39,394 nt of DNA, from positions 1 to 39,394 of the forward strand of contig SVLI01000014.1 of NCBI GenBank assembly GCA_015068035.1. Reading direction: 5' to 3'. The notes beneath the pieces are model-generated. The model did not search any database. It was not told the DNA's origin and saw only the letters and a program-made list of their open reading frames with translations. The position numbers were made by a program, and so were the translations under genes. Below, one piece after another: positions 31,162 through 39,171 of the stretch (its first letter is position 1; every line of letters begins with the position of its first letter). The stretch is from Oscillospiraceae bacterium. GTDB taxonomy: Bacteria; Bacillota; Clostridia; Oscillospirales; Oscillospiraceae.

Positions 31162-31713
31162 ATGAAAACAACACTCATTTGCGCCGGCTTCGGCGGACAG
31201 GGCGTTATGGTCGCCGGTCAGATCCTCTGCTACACGGCCTGCGAGACGACGGATAAGTTCGTCACCTTCTTTCCCTCCTACGGTGTGGAGATGCGCGGCG
31301 GCACGGCCAACTGCTATGTGGTTATCGGCGACGAAGAGATCGGCGCGCCGATGGTCAACCACGTCAACAACCTCATGGTGTTCAACACACCGTCCTTTGA
31401 GAAGTTTGTGGACTATCTCGAGCCCGGCGGGAACCTGTTTATCAACACCTCCGTTGTCAAGGAGCGCCCGACGCGCACCGACATCAACGTGATCGAGGTC
31501 GATGCCGGCACGATTGCCATCGAGCTCGGCAGCAGCAAGTGCCTGAACCTCGTGATGGCCGGTGCGTTTGTCGGCTACACCGGCGTTCTGCCGGAGGAGA
31601 ACTGCGTCCAGACGATTTTTAAGAAGCTCGGCGCCAAGCGCCCGGAGATGAACCCCATCAACGAGGCTGCTTTCCGCAAGGGTCTGGAGATCGGCAAGGC
31701 CGCAAAAAAGTAA
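31162..31713 (+). CDS. 2-oxoacid:ferredoxin oxidoreductase gamma subunit
   Basis: 183 residues. Starts with the gamma-family CoA-domain signature AGFGGQGVMVAGQILCYTA and has PSYGVEMRGGTANCYVVIG near residue 43, a block shared by KorC/PorC/VorC proteins. The domain binds CoA and completes the heterotetramer. AAGGAGG lies upstream; a strong terminator 17 nt after the stop closes the five-gene row 28354-31713. Confidence 0.93.
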   Translation: MKTTLICAGFGGQGVMVAGQILCYTACETTDKFVTFFPSYGVEMRGGTANCYVVIGDEEIGAPMVNHVNNLMVFNTPSFEKFVDYLEPGGNLFINTSVVKERPTRTDINVIEVDAGTIAIELGSSKCLNLVMAGAFVGYTGVLPEENCVQTIFKKLGAKRPEMNPINEAAFRKGLEIGKAAKK

Positions 31714-31730
31714 AGAAAAGTCCATAAACA

Positions 31731-31766
31731 AAAAGGCCGTCCGAAAATAATCGGACGGCCTTTTTG
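31731..31766 (+). terminator. Terminator of the 2-oxoacid oxidoreductase operon
   Basis: AAAAGGCCGTCCGA (31731-31744) pairs with TCGGACGGCCTTTT (31751-31764), loop AAATAA, and a T-run completes a strong intrinsic terminator. The stretch 31767-31876 holds no gene. Confidence 0.93.
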
Positions 31767-31876
31767 CATGACGGCTATTTTTTGAATTCGGATAAAAAAT
31801 AGTGTGAAATGCAGAAAAAAGCAGGGATTTGCGCTGAATTTGGATGATTTTGCCCGCTTTGACCGGGAACATTCTC

Positions 31877-31905
31877 TTTTCAAGCGCGTCGAATCATAGT
31901 ATAAT
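31877..31905 (+). promoter_or_regulatory. Promoter of the two-component/larE operon
   Basis: TTTTCA (31877-31882), 17-nt spacer, perfect TATAAT (31900-31905). The leader to the GTG start is about 95 nt with no clear hairpin. Confidence 0.65.
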
Positions 31906-32005
31906 TAAAGCGAAGCGGCGCTTTGAATGTGCCGAATGTCGCCAAAAGGATGCAACACGGATACAAAATTGCCGGAAAATAGCAAAAGAGAGGGAGGCGT
32001 ATACC

Positions 32006-32659
32006 GTGAATAAAATCCTGATCGTTGAGGATGAGAAGCCGATCAATGACCTGATCGAGATGAATTTGAGTGAAGCGGGCTATGAATGCACCTGTGCCTA
32101 TGACGGCATGACCGCTGCAAATATATTGGAGACGGAGCGGTTTGACCTTGTTCTGCTCGACATTATGCTTCCGGAAGTGGACGGCTATGAGCTTTTGGAA
32201 TACATCAAGCCCATGGAGATCCCCGTGATCTTTTTAACCGCGAAGGGGAGCGTTGCCGACCGCGTCAAGGGTCTGCGGCTCGGCGCGGATGACTATCTGG
32301 TCAAGCCCTTTGAGATTGTGGAGCTGCTCGCGCGCGTGGAAAGCATTCTGCGCCGCGCCGGAAAGACACAGACGGAGATCGTTGTCGACGACGTGGTGAT
32401 CGACACACGCTCGCGCTCCGTGCGCCGCGGGAACAAAGAAATCGCCCTGACGATGAAAGAATACGAACTTTTGCTGCTGTTCGTGCGCAACCGCAACATT
32501 GCCCTTTTCCGCGAGACGCTTTATGAGCGCGTTTGGGAAAGCGATTATATGGGCGATAGCCGCACAGTCGATCTGCACGTGCAGCGCCTGCGCAAGAAGC
32601 TGCACTGGGAAGAAAAAATCAAGGCGATCTATAAGGTGGGATACAGACTTGAAGCGTGA
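32006..32659 (+). CDS. OmpR-family response regulator
   Basis: 217 residues. Start GTG at 32006, GGGAGG 8 nt upstream; the frame before it has no such site. Receiver domain (about 1-118) with the acidic pair EDE near residues 8-10, phospho-acceptor Asp52 in LLDIMLPEVDG, Thr in FLTAK and Lys100 in LVKPFE. Winged-helix DNA-binding domain (about 125-217) with TMKEYELLLLFVRN and SRTVDLHVQRLRKKL. It is phosphorylated by the kinase encoded next, whose start overlaps by 11 nt, and should act on nearby promoters. The stimulus is unknown. Confidence 0.95.
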   Translation: MNKILIVEDEKPINDLIEMNLSEAGYECTCAYDGMTAANILETERFDLVLLDIMLPEVDGYELLEYIKPMEIPVIFLTAKGSVADRVKGLRLGADDYLVKPFEIVELLARVESILRRAGKTQTEIVVDDVVIDTRSRSVRRGNKEIALTMKEYELLLLFVRNRNIALFRETLYERVWESDYMGDSRTVDLHVQRLRKKLHWEEKIKAIYKVGYRLEA

Positions 32660-33635
32660 GAGCAAGGAGAGCTTTGCACAATACCTGACAGGCCTGCCGT
32701 TTAAACTGCTTCTGCTGACGGTCAGCGTGCTCGCCGGGCTGATCGGCATTGGCGCGTGCATCGTTTTTGCGCACGGCGCGCTGCGCGGCAGCGATTACAT
32801 AAAATATCTGCTCTTTCTGCTCTGCGCCTGTCTGGGCGGAGGACTGATCGTTTTTGTGCTGAGTTATCTGTGGAGCCAGAACGAGCGGGTGCAAACGCTT
32901 GCGGACAGACGCCGTGTTGCGGCGCTGGAAAAGGAGCTGCAGAACCTGGAGGATGCAGCCGAGCGCCGGGAACAATTCATCGGTGCGTTTGCCCACGAGC
33001 TGAAAACGCCGCTGACGGCGATCATCGGCTATGCGGATATGCTTCGCTCCAAGGATATGGCACCAAAGCCGCGCTTTACCGCTGCGGGATATATCTTTTC
33101 CGAGGGGAAGCGGCTGGAGGCGCTCTCGCTCAAGCTGATGGACATCATCGTGGCGGGCAAACAGGACTTTGAAAAGCGAAAATACGACGCGGGCTACTTT
33201 ATCCGCGAGGTGGCGGCGGTGGCCGCGCCCTCGCTCAGCCGCGACGGGCTGGCTTTGGACTTCCGCTCTGAGCCGGGCGAGGTGATGCTCGAGCCCGACC
33301 TGCTCAAAACGCTGCTCATTAACCTTGTGGACAACGCCCGCAAGGCAAGCCATAAGGGACAGCACGTTGAGCTGTACGGAAAAAACGAGGCGGGTGGCTA
33401 CGCCTTTTACGTCAAAGATTATGGCCGCGGCATGAAGAAAGAGGAGATCAGCCGCATCACAGAGCCGTTTTATATGGTGGACAAATCCCGTTCCCGCGCG
33501 CAGAACGGCGCGGGGCTTGGCCTTGCGCTATGCCAGCGCATTGCGGAGCTGCACGATTCCACGCTGGAGTTTGACAGCGAACCCGGTAAAGGCACAACCG
33601 TGCGTCTTTTCCTGCCGGGAGGTGTGTCTGCGTGA
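32649..33635 (+). CDS. Membrane sensor histidine kinase
   Basis: 328 residues. The start is probably TTG at 32649, with AAGGTGGG upstream; there is no ATG or GTG in frame in the right place. Two membrane helices (about 18-40 and 50-73) with only a short loop between (about ten residues), then a coiled linker, H-box FAHELKTPLTAIIGY with His116, N-box NLVDNARKAS, G1 DYGRGMKKEE, F-box PFYMVDKSRS and G2 GAGLGLALC. With almost no extracellular domain it is an intramembrane-sensing type and may need a partner to detect its signal; the membrane-anchored product of the next gene could be that partner (inference). Overlaps the next gene by 4 nt. Confidence 0.93.
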   Translation: MKRESKESFAQYLTGLPFKLLLLTVSVLAGLIGIGACIVFAHGALRGSDYIKYLLFLLCACLGGGLIVFVLSYLWSQNERVQTLADRRRVAALEKELQNLEDAAERREQFIGAFAHELKTPLTAIIGYADMLRSKDMAPKPRFTAAGYIFSEGKRLEALSLKLMDIIVAGKQDFEKRKYDAGYFIREVAAVAAPSLSRDGLALDFRSEPGEVMLEPDLLKTLLINLVDNARKASHKGQHVELYGKNEAGGYAFYVKDYGRGMKKEEISRITEPFYMVDKSRSRAQNGAGLGLALCQRIAELHDSTLEFDSEPGKGTTVRLFLPGGVSA

Positions 33636-34378
33636 AGATACTAAAGGATTTGAAAAACCTGAAGAACTTTAGGCCCATCCTGGGCGCGGCGATCACGGTG
33701 CTGGTTGTTCTGCTCGCGGCGATCGTGCCGGCGTTCTTCGTGCAGGATCACGACGCGCTTTCCGAAGCGCAACCGCTTACAACGGCTGAACGCGCGGAGC
33801 TTTTTGCGCTCTATCGCGCGGAGGACGCGCGCTGCGCGGTGGAGGAACTGGAAGTGGATGCGTTTACCGAGGAGGAACTCGCCGGAAGCTGGGATGTGAT
33901 ACGCGATCTGCGCGACAGTTTGCGCATCGACCGCGGCGAGATCGTGCCCGAGAGCACGGGCGAGCGCTTCTTCCTGCTCGGCACGGCGGACGGTAGAGGC
34001 CTGCGTATGCGGGAATATTATGAGCAGTCCGCCGGCGACTGGAGCAACTGGTTCCGCGTCTATGTGGACATTGACACGCAGGAGGTCTTTTTCCTTTACC
34101 AGAGCAGCAAATGCCTGGAAAATGAGGAGAAGTATTCGGAAAAGGATGTTGCGGTGAGCGCGAAAGAGATGGCAGAGCTGTGGCTTGAATACCTGCCCGG
34201 CTGCGAGCGCGTGATTCTTCTGGAGGAAAAGGAGAACACAGTCAGCGCGGCCTATCTGCGCGGAGACGAGGCCATTTATTACGACACGCGTTATACGACC
34301 TATACCAGCCCGGAATATGTTGTGGACTTTCGTTATACAATCCGGCCGCCGATGGAAGAAGGACAGGTGGAGTCATGA
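33632..34378 (+). CDS. Membrane-anchored extracytoplasmic protein of unknown function
   Basis: 248 residues. GTG at 33632 overlaps the kinase stop (GTGA); GGGAGG is 10 nt before. N-terminal basic stretch, one membrane helix (about 17-38), then an acidic soluble domain outside the membrane (about 40-248), rich in Glu and aromatic residues, without Cys pairs or enzyme motifs. I recognise no family. Position inside a two-component operon whose kinase has hardly any sensor domain suggests an accessory sensor or a target of the system. Stop overlaps larE start by 4 nt. Confidence 0.8.
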   Translation: MKILKDLKNLKNFRPILGAAITVLVVLLAAIVPAFFVQDHDALSEAQPLTTAERAELFALYRAEDARCAVEELEVDAFTEEELAGSWDVIRDLRDSLRIDRGEIVPESTGERFFLLGTADGRGLRMREYYEQSAGDWSNWFRVYVDIDTQEVFFLYQSSKCLENEEKYSEKDVAVSAKEMAELWLEYLPGCERVILLEEKENTVSAAYLRGDEAIYYDTRYTTYTSPEYVVDFRYTIRPPMEEGQVES

Positions 34379-35121
34379 CGCTTGAGGCGTTTTTTGCAGC
34401 GCATAACAAAGCCGCGCTTGCGTTTTCCGGCGGGGCGGATTCCGCCTATCTGCTCTGGGCGGGAACGCAGTTCGGCGCAGAGCTGACGGCGTATATCGTG
34501 AAATCCGCGTTCCAGCCCGACTTTGAGTTGGAAGACGCGCAGCGTCTCTGTGCGCAGCTCGACGTGCCCCTGCGCGTTTTGCCGCTGGACATTCTGTCCG
34601 TGCCCGGCGTGCGGGAGAACGGACCCGAACGCTGCTATCTGTGCAAAAAGGCGATTTTCTCCGCGATTGCGGAGGCGGCCGCGCAGGACGGCTATACGCT
34701 GCTGCTGGATGGGACAAACGCTTCAGACGATGCTTCCGACCGTCCGGGCATGCGCGCAATTAAGGAGCTTGGCGTGCTGTCTCCACTCCGCCTGTGCGGC
34801 GTTACGAAGAAAGAACTGCGCCGCCTTTCCCGCGAGGCGGGGCTCTTCACGGCGGACAAGCCGGCCTACGCCTGCCTTGCCACACGGGTGCCGACGGGAA
34901 AAATGCTGACGGAGGAGACGCTGTCCCGCGTTGAGCGCGCGGAATCGGCGCTCACGGTGCTCGGCTTTTCGGATCTTCGCGTGCGGACGGACGGTGCTGT
35001 TGCAAAACTTGAACTGCTGCCTTCTCAGCTTTCAATGGCGGCAGAGAAGGCGGAGAAGATCCGAAAAATCCTCTCCGAATTTGAAGAATGGACACTTGCC
35101 GAGCGGCAGACGAGAGATTGA
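34375..35121 (+). CDS. larE: ATP-dependent sulfur transferase LarE
   Basis: 248 residues. PP-loop pyrophosphatase motif SGGADS (18-23), then CYLCKK with Cys87 and Cys90, and PAYACLATR with Cys167. LarE adds sulfur to the pyridinium dicarboxylate precursor of the nickel-pincer cofactor of lactate racemase and related enzymes. The Lactiplantibacillus enzyme sacrifices its single Cys; forms with three Cys, as here, are known to hold a [4Fe-4S] cluster and to work catalytically. ATG at 34375 overlaps the preceding stop (ATGA). No larA, larB or larC is in the window, so the pathway partners must lie elsewhere, or the protein serves another sulfur transfer. Confidence 0.9.
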   Translation: MTLEAFFAAHNKAALAFSGGADSAYLLWAGTQFGAELTAYIVKSAFQPDFELEDAQRLCAQLDVPLRVLPLDILSVPGVRENGPERCYLCKKAIFSAIAEAAAQDGYTLLLDGTNASDDASDRPGMRAIKELGVLSPLRLCGVTKKELRRLSREAGLFTADKPAYACLATRVPTGKMLTEETLSRVERAESALTVLGFSDLRVRTDGAVAKLELLPSQLSMAAEKAEKIRKILSEFEEWTLAERQTRD

Positions 35122-35128
35122 AAAGCAG

Positions 35129-35165
35129 AAGGGCGCAGCGCGTTTTCGCGCTGCGCCCTCTTTTT
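35129..35165 (+). terminator. Terminator of the two-component/larE operon
   Basis: GGGCGCAGCGCG (35131-35142), loop TTTT, CGCGCTGCGCCC (35147-35158), then TCTTTTT. Very stable and eight nt after the larE stop. Confidence 0.93.
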
Positions 35166-35244
35166 GCAAACGGGCAGCTTCATATCGAGCGGCCGGGGCT
35201 CCGGAGACGCGCTGACAGCTTGCGGGAAAGTCCTTTCGCTTGCC

Positions 35245-35273
35245 TTGACAATTGCCTGCAGGTGTACTATCTT
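35245..35273 (+). promoter_or_regulatory. Promoter of MATE/aldo-keto reductase operon
   Basis: Perfect TTGACA (35245-35250), 17-nt spacer, TATCTT (35268-35273). The leader to the ATG at 35390 is about 110 nt. Nothing else is seen in 35166-35389. Confidence 0.65.
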
Positions 35274-35389
35274 AGAATGCAGTTTCGTGTTTTGCTGCCC
35301 TGTCTCTTTGCGGCGCGGCGAAATATATTTTTAAGATGTAGGAAACCGGAATCCTGCTGCCGGAAGCTGAGCGCCGGAGGGAGAAAAGA

Positions 35390-36727
35390 ATGCTGAAATT
35401 ACGTGAATTGAGACCCCAGATCCGGCGCGTGTGGAGATTGAGCGTTCCGGCGGTGCTGACGCAGCTGGCCACCATCGCCATGCAGTATATCGACTCTGCC
35501 ATGGTTGGCAGCCTGGGCGCAAACGCCTCCGCGGCGATTGGCCTTGTTTCCACCAGCACATGGCTGATGGGCGGAATAGGCATGGCGGTTTCCGCCGGAT
35601 TTTCCGTTCAGGTCGCGCAGTATATCGGCGCGGGTGAAGCGCACAATGCGCGGCGGGTTCTCAAACATGGCTTTATCACTTCGCTGATCGTCTCCACACT
35701 GATTGCGCTGCTGGGCATCTGCGTCAGCGGTGCGCTGCCCCGTTGGCTGGGCGGCGAGGAGGCGCTGCGGGCTGACGCCAGCGCTTACTTTTTGGTGTTT
35801 TCCATGTCGCTGCCGTTCATGCAGCTCAACCGTCTGACTTCCGGATTCCTGCAAAGCGCCGGCAATATGGTGGTGCCAAGCGTGCTGAATGCTGCCATGT
35901 GTGCGCTGGACGTTGTTTTTAACCTGTTTTTCATTCCCCGCTATGGTGTTCTGGGCGCCGCGATCGGCACCGGTCTTGCCGCGGTGGTGGTGTGCCTTGT
36001 GAATATGGGGTTCTGCTGTCTGCGCTATGAGCCGCTCCGGCTGAACCGAAAGGAAAAATGTCCGCTGGATACGTCCATCCTCAAGCGCGCACTGCGGATC
36101 GGCACGCCTGTGGGCGCCGAGTCCATTGCCATGTCCGGCGCACAGGTGGCGTCCACCATCATCATCGCGCCGCTGGGTGCGGTCGCCATCGCGGCGCACG
36201 CCTTTGCCGTCACGGCGGAAAGCCTCTGCTATATGCCGGGCCACGGCGTTTCCTCCGCAGCGGCAACGCTGGTGGGGCAGAGCATCGGCGCAAAGGACCA
36301 TCGCCTCGCGCGGCGTTATGGTTATATCACGGTGACTTTCGGCGGCGTTTTGATGGCGCTTACCGGCATCATCATGTTCGTTGCCTGCCCCTTGGTGTTC
36401 CGCCTGCTCACGCCGGTTGAAGAGGTCCGCACCGTAGCCACGCAGATTCTTCGCATCGGCCTGATTGCAGAACCGCTTTATGGCGTTTCCATGGTTGCCT
36501 CCGGCGCGCTGCGGGGCGCGGAGGACACGCTGGTGCCCAGCATTCTCAATCTGTTCAGCATGTGGGTGGTGCGCCTTGGCCTTGCGCTGCTCCTCGTTCC
36601 GCGTTATGGCATCCAGGGCATGTGGACGGCCATGGCAGTGGAACTGTGCGTGCGCGGCCTGCTGCTGCTGTTCCGCCAGATCCGCTCCAAGTATCTGCAT
36701 CCTGCCGATGAGGAGACGAGCGTATGA
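35390..36727 (+). CDS. MATE-family multidrug/toxin efflux transporter
   Basis: 445 residues with about twelve membrane helices in two similar halves. Family marks: SVPAVLTQLATIAMQYIDSAMVG at the start of helix 1 (only partly quoted here as conserved Pro and Asp), SAGFSVQVAQYIGAG, LQSAGNMVVPSVLN, and in the second half GVSSAAATLVGQSIGA and SGALRGAEDT. MATE proteins export cationic drugs or metabolites in exchange for sodium or protons. GGAGGGAG precedes the ATG. The stop overlaps the start of the reductase gene (ATGA), so both are coupled. Confidence 0.94.
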   Translation: MLKLRELRPQIRRVWRLSVPAVLTQLATIAMQYIDSAMVGSLGANASAAIGLVSTSTWLMGGIGMAVSAGFSVQVAQYIGAGEAHNARRVLKHGFITSLIVSTLIALLGICVSGALPRWLGGEEALRADASAYFLVFSMSLPFMQLNRLTSGFLQSAGNMVVPSVLNAAMCALDVVFNLFFIPRYGVLGAAIGTGLAAVVVCLVNMGFCCLRYEPLRLNRKEKCPLDTSILKRALRIGTPVGAESIAMSGAQVASTIIIAPLGAVAIAAHAFAVTAESLCYMPGHGVSSAAATLVGQSIGAKDHRLARRYGYITVTFGGVLMALTGIIMFVACPLVFRLLTPVEEVRTVATQILRIGLIAEPLYGVSMVASGALRGAEDTLVPSILNLFSMWVVRLGLALLLVPRYGIQGMWTAMAVELCVRGLLLLFRQIRSKYLHPADEETSV

Positions 36728-37827
36728 TTGGAAAACTTGGGTTTGGTTTTCTCCGCCTGCCGAAAAAGGGCGATGAATGGGACTGGCAAGCCATCAACAC
36801 CATGACGGATGCCTTTATGCAGGGCGGCGGAACTTTCTTTGATACCTGCTATACTTACCTCAACGGCATAAGCGAGATGGCCATTCGGAAATGCGTCGTG
36901 GAGAGAAAGCCGCGTGAGAGCTTTCAGCTTTGTGACAAGCTGCCCGGATATCTCTTCAAAAGCTATGATGATTGTCGGAAGTATTTTGACGAAGAACTTT
37001 CCCGCTGCGGTGTGGAATGGTTCGATGTGCTGATGCTCCATTGGCTCAACGATGAAAACTATGAAATTGCGGAAAAGTACGACGAGTTCCGTTTTCTGCG
37101 GGAGATAAAGGCCGAAGGGAAGGCCAAGCGGATTGGCTTTTCCTATCACGGCGATGCAGTCCTGCTGGATCGGATTCTGACCGCGCATCCGGAAACGGAT
37201 GTGGTGCTGATGCAGCTGAACTATCTGGACTGGGAGAGCGAGGGCATCCAGTCCCGGAAGTGCTATGAAGCCTGCATGCGCCACGGCAAATCCGTGATGG
37301 TTATGGAGCCGGTGAAGGGGGGCACGCTGGCAAGCATCCCGGAAGAAGCAGAGGCAAAGCTTCGGGCTGTCCACCCGGATTGGACGCCTTCTGACTGGGC
37401 GCTGCGGTTCGTGCAGTCCCTGCCCGGTGTGGAAATCTGCCTCAGCGGCATGGGCACTGTGGAGCAGGTGCGCGCCAATGTCCGGCCCTTTGCGCCGCTG
37501 ACCGACGGAGAAACTGCGCTTCTCGCAGAAGTGGCAGAAATCGTCCGAGGCAAAACCGCCATTGGCTGCACCGGCTGCGGTTACTGCCTGCCTCACTGCC
37601 CGAAACAGATCCCCATTCCCCAATACATCAAGCTCTATAACGAGATCACCCGCGATCCCGGGGATGGATGGAAGATCACCCCGACTTATCACCAGATGGT
37701 TTTGTCTTTCAGCAAGGCATCGGATTGTATCGGCTGCCATTCCTGCGAAAAACATTGTCCCCAAAAGCTGACGATTGCAGATCACATGAAAACGATCGCC
37801 TCAAAATTTGAATCACCGGAAGGCTGA
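36724..37827 (+). CDS. Aldo/keto reductase with C-terminal 2x[4Fe-4S] ferredoxin-like domain
   Basis: 367 residues. AKR barrel (about 1-265) with the catalytic set FDTCYTY (Asp and Tyr), Lys in LCDKLPG and His in MLHWLND, plus GFSYHG and the late LSGMGTVEQV. The C-terminal part carries CTGCGYCLPHCP (near residue 281) and CIGCHSCEKHCP (near 340), each able to bind a [4Fe-4S] cluster. Such fused enzymes are frequent in anaerobic Clostridia and may exchange electrons with ferredoxin; the carbonyl substrate is not known. Coupled to the MATE gene by a 4-nt overlap, hinting that the exported and reduced compounds are linked. Confidence 0.93.
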   Translation: MIGKLGFGFLRLPKKGDEWDWQAINTMTDAFMQGGGTFFDTCYTYLNGISEMAIRKCVVERKPRESFQLCDKLPGYLFKSYDDCRKYFDEELSRCGVEWFDVLMLHWLNDENYEIAEKYDEFRFLREIKAEGKAKRIGFSYHGDAVLLDRILTAHPETDVVLMQLNYLDWESEGIQSRKCYEACMRHGKSVMVMEPVKGGTLASIPEEAEAKLRAVHPDWTPSDWALRFVQSLPGVEICLSGMGTVEQVRANVRPFAPLTDGETALLAEVAEIVRGKTAIGCTGCGYCLPHCPKQIPIPQYIKLYNEITRDPGDGWKITPTYHQMVLSFSKASDCIGCHSCEKHCPQKLTIADHMKTIASKFESPEG

Positions 37828-37875
37828 TTTGTATACCGGCTGCGTGGCTGTTATGAATTTGTGACCCCGCAGACA

Positions 37876-37920
37876 AAATGAATCCCCGGGGAACACGGCG
37901 TTCCCCGGGGATTCATTTTA
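37876..37920 (+). terminator. Terminator of MATE/reductase operon
   Basis: AATGAATCCCCGGGGAAC (37877-37894) pairs with GTTCCCCGGGGATTCATT (37900-37917), loop ACGGC. The arms are perfect; the T-run is short (TTTTA). Confidence 0.85.
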
Positions 37921-37941
37921 TGGTTTGAAAAATGAGATCAC

Positions 37942-38097
37942 TTAGCCGAGATTGTTTTCGTAATCGCTTGTGTCAATGATGAGCTTCCTGCACTTCGGGC
38001 AGCAAAAGCTTTCGATTTGGTACGGAGACAGCATCGGTGTGCCCGAATGTAAGGCCTTTGATCAGATTGGGTATGGCCTTTGTTTGAAAAAGTGCTA
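37942..38097 (-). pseudogene. Remnant of a zinc-ribbon protein gene (frameshifted)
   Basis: The minus strand from ATG 38034 to TAA 37942 encodes 30 residues: SPYQIESFCCPKCRKLIID, then TSDYENNL and a stop. This looks like the C-terminal half of small two-CxxC zinc-ribbon proteins (DUF6487-like), with only one CxxC left. Just upstream, in another frame, the same strand reads AIPNLIKGLTFGHTDAVS without a stop back to about 38097, as if one frameshift splits an older gene; in the 30-residue frame a TGA occurs at once. No promoter or ribosome site is seen, and the promoter of the next gene overlaps it. Read as a decayed gene; family assignment is tentative. Confidence 0.4.
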
Positions 38098-38101
38098 TAA
38101 T
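38093..38101 (+). promoter_or_regulatory. Extended -10 promoter of alpha/beta hydrolase
   Basis: TGCTATAAT at 38093-38101 is a perfect extended -10 (TGnTATAAT). There is no good -35 box at 16-18 nt, as is common for extended -10 promoters. The ATG follows 30 nt later. Confidence 0.55.
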
Positions 38102-38130
38102 GAAAAAAACACCTTGAATTGAGGAGAAAA

Positions 38131-39039
38131 ATGATTACTCTTGCGCTGATTATACTTCTGATTTCGTATCTTTCTTACAGAAAGGCCTTTTATTCTTCGC
38201 CGAAGAAAAGAAAGACAAACTATCTTCTCCCGAAGTCTCCGCTGTATGCGAAGGCGAATGCGGTGATTAAAGACCTGATGGATGAAATGGAAGAGGTGCC
38301 TTACGAGCAGGTTTACATAACTACCTTTGATGGACTTCGTCTTGCGGCGCGATATTACCATCTTTCGGATTCCGCACCGCTTCAGATTCAGTTTCACGGC
38401 TATCGCAGCACCGCCGTGCGGGATTTTTCCGGTGGTTTTTCGTTTGCACGGAAGATGGGGCGCAATCTTCTGGTTGTTGACCAGCGTGCCGGCGGGAAAA
38501 GTGAGGGCAAAACCATTTGTTTCGGAATCAAGGAAAAATATGATTGCCTTGCGTGGATCCAATATGCGATCGACCGTTTCGGCGATATTCCCATCATGCT
38601 CACGGGAATTTCAATGGGCGCGGCAACGGTGCTTATGGCTTCGGAGCTGGATCTGCCGGAAAACGTGAAGTGCATTGTGGCGGATTGCCCGTATTCCAGC
38701 CCGGAGGAGATTATTGCCCTGCAGTGCAAGGAAATGGGCATTCCGCCGAAGCTTGGGATGCCTTTTGTAAAGCTCGGGGCAAGGATTTTCGGAAATCTTA
38801 AACTTTCCGGCGAAGGCGCGGAAAAAGCGGTTCGGAACACAAAGGTTCCGATCCTTCTCGTTCACGGCGAGGCGGACGATTTTGTCCCCTGTGAAATGAG
38901 CAAAAAGATTTATGCCGCAAATCCGGAAATGATAACTTTCGAAATTTTTCCGGATACCGCCCACGGAATCAGCTTCATCAACGATACAGAAAGATACGAA
39001 AAGCTTTATTACGGCCTTTTTGAAAAATACGGGATATAA
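38131..39039 (+). CDS. Membrane-anchored alpha/beta hydrolase
   Basis: 302 residues from ATG at 38131; GAGGAG directly before it rules out the TTG upstream. One N-terminal membrane helix (about 2-14) followed by a basic stretch. The alpha/beta fold shows an oxyanion HG in FHGYRST (near residue 90), the nucleophile elbow GISMGA with Ser161, Asp249 in HGEADDFVP and His278 in DTAHGIS, a complete catalytic triad. It resembles serine hydrolases of the dipeptidyl-peptidase/acyl-esterase type common in gut Firmicutes; substrate unknown. A single-gene transcript with its own promoter and terminators. Confidence 0.9.
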   Translation: MITLALIILLISYLSYRKAFYSSPKKRKTNYLLPKSPLYAKANAVIKDLMDEMEEVPYEQVYITTFDGLRLAARYYHLSDSAPLQIQFHGYRSTAVRDFSGGFSFARKMGRNLLVVDQRAGGKSEGKTICFGIKEKYDCLAWIQYAIDRFGDIPIMLTGISMGAATVLMASELDLPENVKCIVADCPYSSPEEIIALQCKEMGIPPKLGMPFVKLGARIFGNLKLSGEGAEKAVRNTKVPILLVHGEADDFVPCEMSKKIYAANPEMITFEIFPDTAHGISFINDTERYEKLYYGLFEKYGI

Positions 39040-39063
39040 GCGCGATCGGCTTCGAATGAAATT

Positions 39064-39094
39064 TGGCCCCCACACGGAATGAACATGGGGGCCA
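39064..39094 (+). terminator. Hairpin after alpha/beta hydrolase
   Basis: TGGCCCCCA (39064-39072) pairs with TGGGGGCCA (39086-39094). No T-run follows; it may act with the next hairpin as a double terminator or protect the 3' end. Confidence 0.5.
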
Positions 39095-39106
39095 ATGGCA
39101 AAGAAA

Positions 39107-39146
39107 AAACACGGTGGTTCATCTGAGCCACCGTGTTTGCTTTTTT
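39107..39146 (+). terminator. Rho-independent terminator
   Basis: AAACACGGTGG (39107-39117) pairs with CCACCGTGTTT (39128-39138), then GCTTTTTT. The arms are perfect and A-rich upstream, so it may also stop minus-strand transcripts from the gene at the right edge. Confidence 0.88.
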
Positions 39147-39171
39147 GAAGTATGTTGATAATAATGATACG

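Noticed and set aside
30361-31872. 503-codon minus-strand frame opposite the oxidoreductase beta and gamma genes
   Set aside because: Antisense to two well recognised genes and their terminator; composition typical of a shadow frame.
35399-36700. 433-codon minus-strand frame opposite the MATE gene
   Set aside because: His/Gln-rich shadow frame without start signals, antisense to a clear transporter.
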